Part shown: positions 1 to 9,600 of the stretch, in pieces
Layout: every line of letters begins with the position of its first letter
Numbering within the stretch: the first letter of the stretch is position 1
Source: Neodiprion pinetum
Lineage: Eukaryota > Arthropoda > Insecta > Hymenoptera > Diprionidae
Assembly: GCF_021155775.2 (NCBI RefSeq)
Contig: NC_060235.2
Coordinates: 27,692,607-27,756,606, forward strand
Direction: 5' to 3'
DNA: 64,000 nucleotides
The notes under the pieces: generated by a model
What the model saw: the letters and a program-made list of their open reading frames with translations, nothing else
The model's database searches: none
Told to the model about the DNA's origin: nothing
Position numbers and translations under genes: made by a program

Positions 1-327
1 ATTGTAGGATATTAATAGCATATGAGGCAGGGAGTTGTTGGTCATTGCCTTCTGCTAAATGAGTTGATAATTAGGTTCAGCATTCATCCGCTTATATTAC
101 TTTGGTATGCCATTATACGTCATCAATCTTGAATAACTATCATTCATTGTTCCCTCCATTAGAAAATGGTGTCATTTCGATCTGAATTCAGTATAAGTTA
201 ATTATGGAGACCAAATATGATTGGAATTCTGAGAATGATGAATATAGTAATTATGGTTTGTGTTACGTAATGCAGTGATCCGTGAACTAATTGACTTAGG
301 TACTCATCATTCGATGCAACCGCATAC
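1..327 (-). other. Intron of the carboxylesterase-like gene
   Basis: This AT-rich stretch follows the donor of the minus-strand exon at 328-603. No second exon can be recognised before the window edge. Confidence 0.5.
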
Positions 328-603
328 TTGAAATCGATGCCGACCAACTGGGGGTTCTCCGAATCTGATTCCCCGAAATACGTAGAAGCCCTTGCCCTCG
401 TCCCGAGTTCCATAAATCCGGGCATCTCGCTCGTTTCTGCTGACAAATACGACGGGATCATCTTCTGGTGGCTGAGCAGCTTCGATCCCTCCGACAATTC
501 GTTTTCGCCTTTTTAATAAAGGAGACAGGCGATCACCTGCCGTATACTCAGCTATCACAATGATTATAGTTAAAAGAATAACGCTGCACTGATGTTTGTG
601 CAT
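328..603 (-). CDS. Carboxylesterase-like secreted protein, first coding exon (partial)
   Basis: Seen: a minus-strand exon starting at ATG 603-601 encodes 92 residues and ends at a GT donor (327-326), so the gene continues past the left edge. Residues 1-23 form a hydrophobic signal peptide. Residues 31-35 are the basic run KRRKR, followed directly by IVGG. The exon closes with FRGIRFGEPPVGRHRFQ, which resembles the conserved N-terminal FxGIPYAEPPVGxxRF motif of carboxylesterase-family alpha/beta hydrolases. Known: that motif sits near the N-terminus of insect esterases, glutactins and neuroligins; the catalytic Ser-Glu-His residues lie in later exons that are not present here, so enzyme activity cannot be judged. 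Odd: RIVGG is the activation junction typical of trypsin-like proteases, an unexpected pairing. Inference: a secreted esterase-like protein, perhaps cleaved after the basic run. Confidence 0.7.
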
Positions 604-2222
604 CGTGTGTAAGTAATATAAGTTTGATTAGTTTCACCGATATGACGTTGATTAATCGGTTATAAAAATTTTGGTCACTAATTTTTTTGCAATGTTAAAG
701 AGTTGTAAAACTTTGACGAATAATGACAGTCAACTTTCAAGAATAGCCGTAGTTCAGTCTTATTTTAGAATGAGTCCTCGGATCTCCCAACTGCCTCTGA
801 TAAAAGGACTTCATCATCTATCCCCACCTTGGCCTAATTGTCGTTTTATTTTTATAGAGTAGATTTCACATTGCTCTCGGTTTCCTGTATACGTGTATTG
901 TCTGGAGTGTGATTACAAAAAGCAATAGAATTTATTACAAGCTTGTATAGTGGAATAAAACGTTTGTTTTTCCGAAAAAAAACTTATCACCGAAAGCGGT
1001 ATTTAATCGCTATTCAATTTCACTTCAAGTATTCAAAGAATACGAAGACATGAAAGCACAGGCTTAAACACATTCAAATTACAAATGCTGATAGAAATTT
1101 ATACGGGCAGCTGTTAGTCTCAGATGTAACGGAAGAAAATAAAAAATAAGGTGATAAAGATCTTGAAATAGTCTCACTTTACACAACTCCACACTCTAAC
1201 AGTTATTCATCGCTTCTTATTTTTTGCGACACTGAATCATGACCGGGAAATTATAACCGTTTTTTGGAAGGCTGTTTTTCACAGATTTCTTTTTAGCTCC
1301 AAGAGCTATTCGAACGTTGACTTCCCTATTTAATCTAAAAATGTCAGTGCCCGTGGGTGCTTAAGGAACTTTCTTACGGTTACATTTATCTGGTCTGATT
1401 CTTGATGCTCACACAACTGTATGTATGGCTGCAGCAAGCACGGCGCAAGTGGTCGATAATATACGCCGTAATACTTATGTGTTTTCGAATACATTTACTT
1501 ATTTCACGGTTCAAGTTGTCTAAAACTTTGAATATATTACAAGATTATTATCGGAGTCCGGCCGAAGTAATAAGTATTGAATAATTAAATGATAATTGAA
1601 ATTTCTCTAAAACTGCTCTGACTCCAGAAGAAAACCGCAGTTGAGTAAATATTGCATCACAATTGCGCTTACCGTTGACTATTTACGTTTAAACATATTC
1701 GTTTGGAAAAAAAAGAATTAGGGGATGAGTTCCGTAATAGCAACGGTAAAAGCTATTTCGTTGCTATTTCAATTTCGTTTTGAATTCTTCGATGCTACTC
1801 TGACTGACATCGAATACGCGATCAAAAGTGTCAAAAGTATCGTCGACCCGGTCTTTCGATAGGTCGAATTCGATTTTCGCCTTCAACTTCCTCTGTTTGG
1901 GACTGGCTCCGTTGGTACGTTTCCTCCGTCGTTGTTACTCGGGAAATCTCAAAATATCTACGATAAATAACATCCATCTAAACTTTTAAATGTCATTTGA
2001 ATAGTATTCGAAGATCGATGTATCTGTTAAATTCAATATTTCACAAAATAAATCTATTATATCCGGTGATTCGTTGTTTTTAGGTTAGAGTGCCATCGTT
2101 TGAGGAATCTTGTCATGCCTCGCGAGTTTTGACGTGCCGATTGAACCGCTGCTAGGCCACAAACTGCTCCACGATATTTATAATCTCATATTTATCATTT
2201 TTCTGTTCCTAGATTTCGAGCC
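604..2222. other. Intergenic region and RpL8 leader
   Basis: Sequence between the divergent esterase-like gene (minus) and RpL8 (plus). A polypyrimidine tract and AG at 2211-2212 immediately precede the RpL8 start, which suggests a 5' UTR intron. A possible donor, GTACGT, lies at about 1915 after a pyrimidine-rich stretch (1885-1900) that could be the TOP-type leader usual for ribosomal protein genes. These leader limits are inferred. No other gene is supported; a short open minus-strand stretch at 1764-1936 is discussed under findings. Confidence 0.35.
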
Positions 2223-4621
2223 ATGGGTCGTGTAATTCGTGCTCAGCGTAAGGGAGCTGGATCAGTCTTCCGCTCCCACACCAAAAGGAGAAAGGGAGCG
2301 CCAAAACTCCGCTCGCTTGACTTCTCCGAACGTCATGGATACATCAAGGGTGTCGTTAAGGTAAGAGGCTATTCATTCTTTATGAAATACGCCGAAATTC
2401 GATTGCATAAAACACCAGTTGCTATTAAGTTCCTGGCATTTCGAACGGACGTAATCGCTTTGAGGTTATAATTCTGTTTATGTCTCACATCGACACAACG
2501 TGGTCAAAAAATCTGGAAAGCTAAGAACGCTTGAAATTTCAAGTTTAGCTGCTGAATTGCTAATTGATGAATCATTTCTCTTGAGAAATTCACTAGGTAG
2601 CATTCATGTTCTTGTTTCACCGTCTTACATCGTTGCGCCCCTAAAATTCATTTCTCTTTTTGCTGTGTACCAAACCCTAGGAAACTTGAAGAATTATACA
2701 CAGTAATAAGATCTACGCCAGGGCAGATGTGAATAATTCTCGGCACTTTAAAATCTTTGAAAATATCGCAACTTCAGATATTTTTCTAAACTATGTCAAT
2801 TCTAATTAATGGCTTGGATGGGATTTATTAATTTTCGATTTAATAGATTTTGAGTGTTTATCCATGTTTTTGATATTTGCAGTCTGAAGTATTTGTAATA
2901 ACAATAAACTGCATGCTCGGTAAAATTTATTTAATTAAGAAAACTTTCACTTTTTTGTAAAAAGTCTAGATTCTCATTGCTTGCGATGAATATTTACATG
3001 AAACTATCAAGTCGGAGTACCTTAAAATCCGCTGCATTTTTTATTTTAGTTACACTGAAATACCAATATTTTATCTTAATATGTTTGTAGATATTGTAAG
3101 TATATGATGATTTCTAGTAATCCTACAACTGAAAGTTTATGAAGTGTAACACACTAGAGGCTCTTTCTGAAGCTCAGTAGATTCAATCAATAGTTTAACA
3201 CTTTGAAACCCCAATTTATTATTCATCAATTTCACATTTTTATTCTCAGGACATTATCCACGACCCCGGCCGTGGTGCTCCATTGGCTGTAGTGCATTTC
3301 CGTGATCCATACAAATTTAAGACACGCAAAGAACTTTTCATCGCTCCCGAGGGCATGTACACTGGCCAGTTCCTTTACTGTGGAAAGAAGGGTAAATCGT
3401 TTGATCTTGTCCTAAGATATTAGTACTCAAAAGTTTGTTCTCTCATAATGTTTGACAAACAAAGCTGTAAGATTGTTTTTTTTTGTGTTTGAACTTCGAC
3501 AACTTGGAAAATTTTTGGAATCTCTTCAAGGACCAATTTTGATTCTGTTTTAATCTAGAGTTTTAAAGTGTACAATTGAAAACTGACATGATGAATTCTA
3601 GAATACCTACTGCCTAAGATTTTTGAGGAGTAACATCTAGAGGCTCTTTCTGAAGTATTCCATTAAGGATCTATAAACGGCTAAGATCAGGAAACTGTTT
3701 TGAGTATTTTTTAAATATGTTAACAGCCAACCTCCAGATCGGCAACGTTATGCCTGTTGGAACAATGCCTGAAGGTACAATTGTCTGCAACTTGGAGGAG
3801 AAGACCGGTGACCGAGGTCGATTGGCACGTGCCTCCGGTAATTACGCCACCGTCATTGCTCACAATCCCGACACCAAGAAAACAAGAGTAAAGCTACCTT
3901 CTGGAGCTAAGAAAGTTATGCCTTCCAACAACAGAGCTATGGTCGGCATTGTTGCTGGTGGTGGTCGTATTGACAAACCAATCTTAAAGGCTGGACGTGC
4001 GTACCATAAGTACAAGGCCAAGAGGAACTGCTGGCCTAAGGTGAATTCAAAAAAAAAAATATTATCAACTGTTGCACTTTAGTTTATCTTGGCAATTGAC
4101 GCATTTTATGAGTAATTTGATTGGAAAGGTTGTTTTTTCAAGGAAAGATAATCCATCGATCGTTAACGTTTACTCATCTTTAGATATTAAAACAACTTTC
4201 AAACGATATTCGCTCGAACCAAAGAACCAATGATCGAGAACTACTAAAATTCTTCATAGATGTTATCGTGTATGAAAAAAATGTAGATTATATATTTATA
4301 ATTACTCGATGATGGTATGACATTTGAAACCTGAATCACAATACCGTGTGGACAAACACTAACTGAGGGTATAATCGTGTTGTTCAAATGTCTGTCGAAC
4401 GGTAAATTTCAGTTTGCTAAACATATTTATTTCATATTTAGGTTCGTGGTGTGGCTATGAACCCAGTTGAACATCCTCACGGTGGTGGTAATCACCAGCA
4501 TATTGGTAAGGCGTCTACTGTCAAGCGAGGAACCAGCGCCGGACGTAAGGTCGGTCTGATTGCTGCTCGTCGTACCGGTAGGATCAGGGGAGGAAAGACC
4601 GACACCAAGAAGGACGATTAG
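2223..4621 (+). CDS. RpL8: Ribosomal protein L8 (uL2), 60S subunit
   Basis: Four coding exons: 2223-2360, 3250-3391, 3727-4040 and 4442-4621 (TAG). They join in phase to 257 residues, the usual length of animal RPL8. The N-terminus MGRVIRAQRKGAGSVF, the central GTMPEGTIVCNLEEKTGDRG and the C-terminal block VRGVAMNPVEHPHGGGNHQH identify it with near certainty. uL2 lies by the peptidyl-transferase centre of the large ribosomal subunit and is essential for subunit association; the conserved histidine of the GGGNHQH loop is present. All introns begin GT and end AG. The start is fixed by the family N-terminus, and a splice acceptor ten bases upstream suggests a split 5' UTR. Introns 1-3 carry C/D snoRNA candidates, a common arrangement in ribosomal protein host genes. 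AATAAA lies 37 bases after the stop. Confidence 0.98.
3098..3175 (+). ncRNA. Candidate C/D-box snoRNA in RpL8 intron 1
   Basis: An exact C box, ATGATGA, lies at 3104-3110 and a D box, CTGA, at 3167-3170, 56 bases apart. Internal D' (CTGA, 3129-3132) and C'-like (TATGAAG, 3138-3144) boxes also fit the class. The element sits about 75 bases before the 3' splice site, where intronic C/D snoRNAs are often found. Its sequence aligns with a similar element in intron 2, including the stretch CTAGAGGCTCTTTCTGAAG around the D box. No clear terminal stem is seen, which lowers confidence. Such RNAs guide 2'-O-methylation of rRNA; the guide is probably the 10-15 bases before CTGA. The target is not known to me. 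Confidence 0.6.
3582..3658 (+). ncRNA. Candidate C/D-box snoRNA in RpL8 intron 2 (paralogue of the intron 1 element)
   Basis: C box ATGATGA at 3588-3594 and D box CTGA at 3650-3653, with 55 intervening bases (56 in the intron 1 copy). Bases after the C box (ATTCTAG, then ACCTAC) match the first copy (TTTCTAG, then TCCTAC), and a 19-base block spanning the D box is identical. The internal D' position is degenerate (CTAA instead of CTGA), so only the D-proximal guide seems preserved. Two related copies in successive introns of one ribosomal protein gene fit snoRNA duplication between introns. Target not identified. Confidence 0.6.
4300..4375 (+). ncRNA. Weak C/D-box snoRNA candidate in RpL8 intron 3
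   Basis: A near C box, ATGATGG, at 4309-4315, a CTGA at 4331-4334 (possible D') and a CTGA at 4363-4366 (possible D). Bases ACTC just before the C box can pair with GGGT just after the D box, giving a short terminal stem. The last C-box base is off consensus and the sequence does not resemble the other two candidates. It could be chance in an AT-rich intron. Confidence 0.3.
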
Positions 4622-4657
4622 ATTAAACGCTAATTTCCTGCAAGGTGTAAATTATAC

Positions 4658-4663
4658 AATAAA
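4658..4663 (+). terminator. RpL8 poly(A) signal AATAAA
   Basis: A canonical AATAAA lies 37 bases after the RpL8 stop codon, in an A-rich stretch, as expected for the short 3' UTR of a ribosomal protein gene. Confidence 0.75.
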
Positions 4664-6632
4664 ATGAAAAAACAAACTACTAATAAAAATTGTAAATAAT
4701 TTACGTAATTCTTCCCTACTTGAGAAATCGCATTTAATTTCCGACGTGTTCAAATATAATAGACAAACTCGATTATTGTGCACAAAAAACCCTTACCAGC
4801 CATCGGGTAAACTGATAGTAAGGCAATAATTTTTGTAATGTTGAATTTTGAGAATGAAGTTTCGACTGTTCTGGGAATGGACGTATTTTCGATCCAAAAA
4901 CGATGTTCAAAATTGTCGGTAAAATTTCTTGAAAATGCAGTTGATTCTGGTTCGTTATATTCTGTGTCGAGTTGCAGCTGTACTAGCGATGTGTAGGTAA
5001 TAAAGTTGGTCAAAATATAAAGCACGAGTTAAAAAACGTCAAGTTTTTAATAATAGAACTTTATTCATTATAGCAAAGATTTAAATCAACGAAATCCACA
5101 GACGCGATAATTGTTAAAAGAAAATATCGCATCTAATTTAAAATTCGATAAGCTCAGACCGAAGTGTTTTCTTTTATGCATCTTAGAACAATGACTAGTG
5201 CAGGAACTTATGGTGTAAGATGTGAGCTGATTCTGGGTATCAAGATAAAAAATTAAATTTGTAATATTATGTGCAAACATATTGCAATGCTGAAATGACA
5301 ATCTAATTGTCTATTATTTCAGGATTTTGAATATGACTTAGCGATTTTATTCAATGAAGCTAGACTAATATTATTTTATCGTCTATTGCTTCCATCTCTG
5401 TGAAATATTGCGTGGTATTAGCTAATACTCGATCTAGATTTCGGTTCTTGACACGAAACATTCCTTCTAATTTAACTGGTGAATAAGACGCGACTTATCC
5501 TAGTTGTTCACCCTTGTGAATACTGAAAACGTATCGCGAAATAGGTACAAATAACTGTTAATGTGGCCTATTTTGCAGTGAAAGCATTGGAGAGAATCTC
5601 AAAATCTTTCTATCGCAAATTATTGTCATACAATTTAATGTATTAATTAAAACTTGGCATCAAATTGATTCATTGGAAAACAAAGATGGATGTAATAAAC
5701 ATTCTTCTGAAATATAGATCGAATTTGAGTGTTCACGCGGTACTAGATGAGTATTGAAAATCAGCCGCGAGTTTCGAACTAGTTTCGACATTTGCTAATC
5801 CAGAATCAAGTACTTCTATCTGGTCCACTGAACTCTTGATCCGGACCACTAAAATATAATAATACTTTATTTCAGGGGCCTGATTCAGATTTATTTTTTA
5901 GCCGCGAAAAGAAGATTTGCCGTTTAAAGCTGTCTTCTGATTGATCCAGATAGCGTATATCACTGTTTTCATATGTCAGCCATTCAGAATCAGGATCCAG
6001 GTCCCAGGATCCTGATTCTGACTGATTTTCCACTCCTGAAAGCGGTGATAAGCGTCATCTCGACCAATGAGAAGGCATCTTTAAACCGAAATGCTTTTCT
6101 CACGAGTGAAAAATGAGTCAAAATCCACTCTAGTGATCCGGACTGTTTTCGGCATAAAGCTTTTCGGACATTTTGATATCCCTGAACCAGCGTTCTAGAA
6201 CCGAGGTGGCGCTGCTGGGCAATCGCTCGTTTAGGCCAATCACAATGGATTATTGCCAGCTACTAGTAACTAATAAGAAGCATCCGTAAGAAAATCTCGT
6301 TGCTCAATACCGTTGGGAAGAACACGAGCGTTGACTGACGCCCGCGGCCGAAATCGCCTCAGTAATTCATGCGGAACCCGGTTGAGTTGAGTGAATAGCG
6401 TCATCCTTAGCGTCATATTGGCAAGCGGAAGCGCTGTTTCGGCCATTTTGAGTATCGCCGCAGCCATTTTTTTTTGCGTCGACGTCAAGCGGAGTCAGGC
6501 CTTTGTGTCAGGGCAGGCGGCCAGTGTAACTTGGCTGGAGTATCTTTTGTGCGAGAAAAATTGTTTTTTGAGATAGATTGAGCCGAGTTTCTACGCGAGA
6601 GCCACGAAACCTACGTATCGAGACGGAGTAAT
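4664..6632. other. Intergenic region and bel promoter/leader
   Basis: AT-rich spacer between RpL8 and bel with no supported coding sequence. At 5730-6150 short motifs recur, such as GATCCGGAC near 5838 and 6135, and there is a perfect hairpin at 5984-6021. From about 6330 the sequence becomes GC-richer, with CpGs, a GCCATTTT-type element (about 6462) and GTCGACGTC. This is probably the bel promoter and 5' UTR. TSS not determinable by eye. Confidence 0.45.
5984..6021. repeat. Perfect 15-bp inverted repeat with 8-base loop
   Basis: CAGAATCAGGATCC (5985-5998) is followed by eight bases and its exact reverse complement (6007-6020); one further pair extends the stem at each side. It lies about 610 bp upstream of the bel start, among fragments sharing GATTCAG and GATCCGG words. 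It may be the remnant of a small foldback element. Confidence 0.7.
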
Positions 6633-9600
6633 ATGAGTAATGCAGCCAACCAGAATGGATCAGGTCTAGAGCAGCAGGTAATCAAACAATCCCATAAATT
6701 ATTTGTCACATTCTATTCATCGCGGTTCCTATTCACTCGATGCCATGCACACCGAGTCTTGTCCCATGCCGAATTTTTGCCACTCTTCTCTTCGCTCTCG
6801 TTCTCGATATTGAGTTTTCTGGATGTGTGGCCGAATTTCGCGAGCTTTTGCGCCTCCGGGTACTGAGAAGAAAGCCTAATTAACGGATTTCTAATTTTCT
6901 GCAAAAATTACATGACATCCTCTTGGGATAATGGCGGCCAACGATTCCTAGAACGGCATAGGTAACTTACCTCGTTTCATTGACGAGACATGTCGAATAC
7001 ACGGCAATACGTGGTCTAGACTTCGTCTGGCTTTACAACGTGACGGGAATATAATTAGTCGATAAAAAAAAAAAAAAAAAAAAAAAAACCCACCTTTCTC
7101 CGGTGATATTATTTTTTCCTTGTCGCACATTCTCTTCATTCGGAAAATCCGTTATAACATGCGTAATGATCGTGATCTAGAATTATCATGAAATCTTTCT
7201 GATTTTCGTACGATGGATGATTATTCATCATTTTGTTAAATCACTTCTATATACGCACGACTCACCTAGCCGCCGTCATTTCCGCGTAAAGATCTCTTAT
7301 CGTGTGTAATTACACACTCAACTTGTGATTGAATCCTCAAACAGTACTTTTCCAATGAATCATACCAAGCCTTCTGTAACTGCATGTGTAAACCGTGGGA
7401 ACACACACGCACACACATACATGCTTAAACCTGTAGATATCCGGATGTCTTAGCGATTACTTCTGGAAGAACCGAATTTTCTCTTCCAGAGCAAGAGTAT
7501 AAACTGAGAAAGGAAAAGGGAAATTCCCTGTCATGCGTATGATTCATTGATAAAAAAAAAGATTAATAGGATATACAAAAGCGAAAAGTCTTGATGCACT
7601 TTATATTTTTCTTTTAAACTACATTGAATATAGATTGCGTGTCGACACTTGTAGGTCAACACACAGTGCTGATTCTTTAGATAATATTCAGGAATCAGAG
7701 AATTTTTTTCAAATTGTACACTTTTTTTGCACCTTGGCTATTTACATGTAGATTTGATCAACAACTGATGAAAAAGTAATTACATAATGCGATCATATGA
7801 TTTATTATTGGTACATGATGTTAAGAAATATAATCTTCGTTTCTTTTCACTCATTCACAAAATTAGAACATTCGGGAAACTGCAGACATTTCATAAAAAT
7901 TTTAGTTTTCTTGTGCATTGATTTTAACCCATTTTTCAGTTTGCTGGTCTGGACTTGCAGAACTCCCGCCAGCCAAGTGGGGGTCGCTACGTACCACCTC
8001 ATCTCCGCAATAAGTCCGGAGGTTAGTAGTTTCTTTACATTAATCTATTTTTTCATATCCAGTTGCAAATTCATAAAAGTATTTCAAACAATATTCTGGA
8101 AACGTGTAAGATTGAAATTTATGTAAATATTCTAAATTTTGAAACAGCAATTTTCTAGCCGTCAATCACTTTGGCTATCTTTTATAATTTGGTTAAATCT
8201 GGTCACAAGTCTGGTAACTACATTCTGTTGCGATTTTTTTATTTTTATATTAACTCATCTAACTCAGTTCCATGAGATTGCGTAATTAATGTCGAAGGGG
8301 AAAAAATGAGGCCATTCAGCAGTTAGTTTGTATGAGAGCAATGATTGCGGTAGGGAAAGTAAATGATGTGATAATAGTTGCAAATAGGCTGTTTCCTTGT
8401 TTTCATTATTCTTCTAGTCGGTAAGCATTTGTGAATAACTGAAGCAGGTCGAAAGACTTGTGGTAGCTCATTTTAGAATAATTCATCAGGTACATGTATC
8501 ATTTTGAATCTAATAAGCCGACTTTACCAAACTGTATTGTCACTGTTTGCAAATTCACTCATTAGTGAAAACACTGAGACAATATAATCTTCGTGAATTC
8601 TGAAAGTTTTTAGTAGTAGTGCAGATGATACTTTTGCAACCTATTTTGTAGATTTCACATATTTAGTCAAAATATGTTGCGAGATAATTTTATTTTTAAG
8701 TTGGAGCTTATTTTTTCATCATTTATATTCATTTATCTTGGAATACAAATTTCTCTTGATCCCCGTACAGAACAAAAAAAAAAAATATTCACACAAATTT
8801 TGATTTCTGGTACTTCTTAAAATATATACTTCATTTCAAGAATCATAGATATGAAAAAATTATACAGGTCCTGCGCCATTAGGCGGTGATACAAATTCAC
8901 CACCCAGCAACTCGAGGCAACCTAGCGACAGAGACAGGGGAGGTGACAGAGATCGGGAACGTGGTAGAGGAGGTGGCGGAGGCCGTGACGGCGGCTCTGG
9001 CTACAGAGATTCCCGTGGGGGTGGACGTGACATTGATTTTGGTAACTTTGGAGGTCGAAATCGTCGTGGTGGCAATCAAGAGAACGGGGGAGGGCGTGAT
9101 CAGCGCTACCCGACCAACGACAACCGAGATGGTGGTCCAGGTGGCGGCAACGACCGTTGGCAGGAACAGCAACCTCGAAATGACCGCTGGCAAGAGTCCA
9201 GAAATGATAACAGGTACACTTATGTCATGTAAATTTAAGGAAGTTTATTACATGTAAGAAATACATGAAAGAAAAATACAATCTAAGCATACTAATGAGC
9301 AAAAAAATAAACAACTAAAAAGTAGTAATCGAGTTTTTGAAAAAATCTTGACAGCAAATCCCTCGTATCACTTTGGAATGGAAGTAATCTTGATTTTCTG
9401 ACATCGTAGATCGAGTGGCAATGGAGGTGGAAGATGGAAAGATAGCGAGGGTGGCGGCGGACGCGAGGGTGGCAGGGATGGCGGAAGAGGACGAAATGAA
9501 GTTGACTGGACAATCCCAACATCGAGGGATGAGAAGTTGGAGGTGGAATTGTTTGGAACAGGAAATACTGGAATCAATTTCAGCAAGTATGAGGATATTC

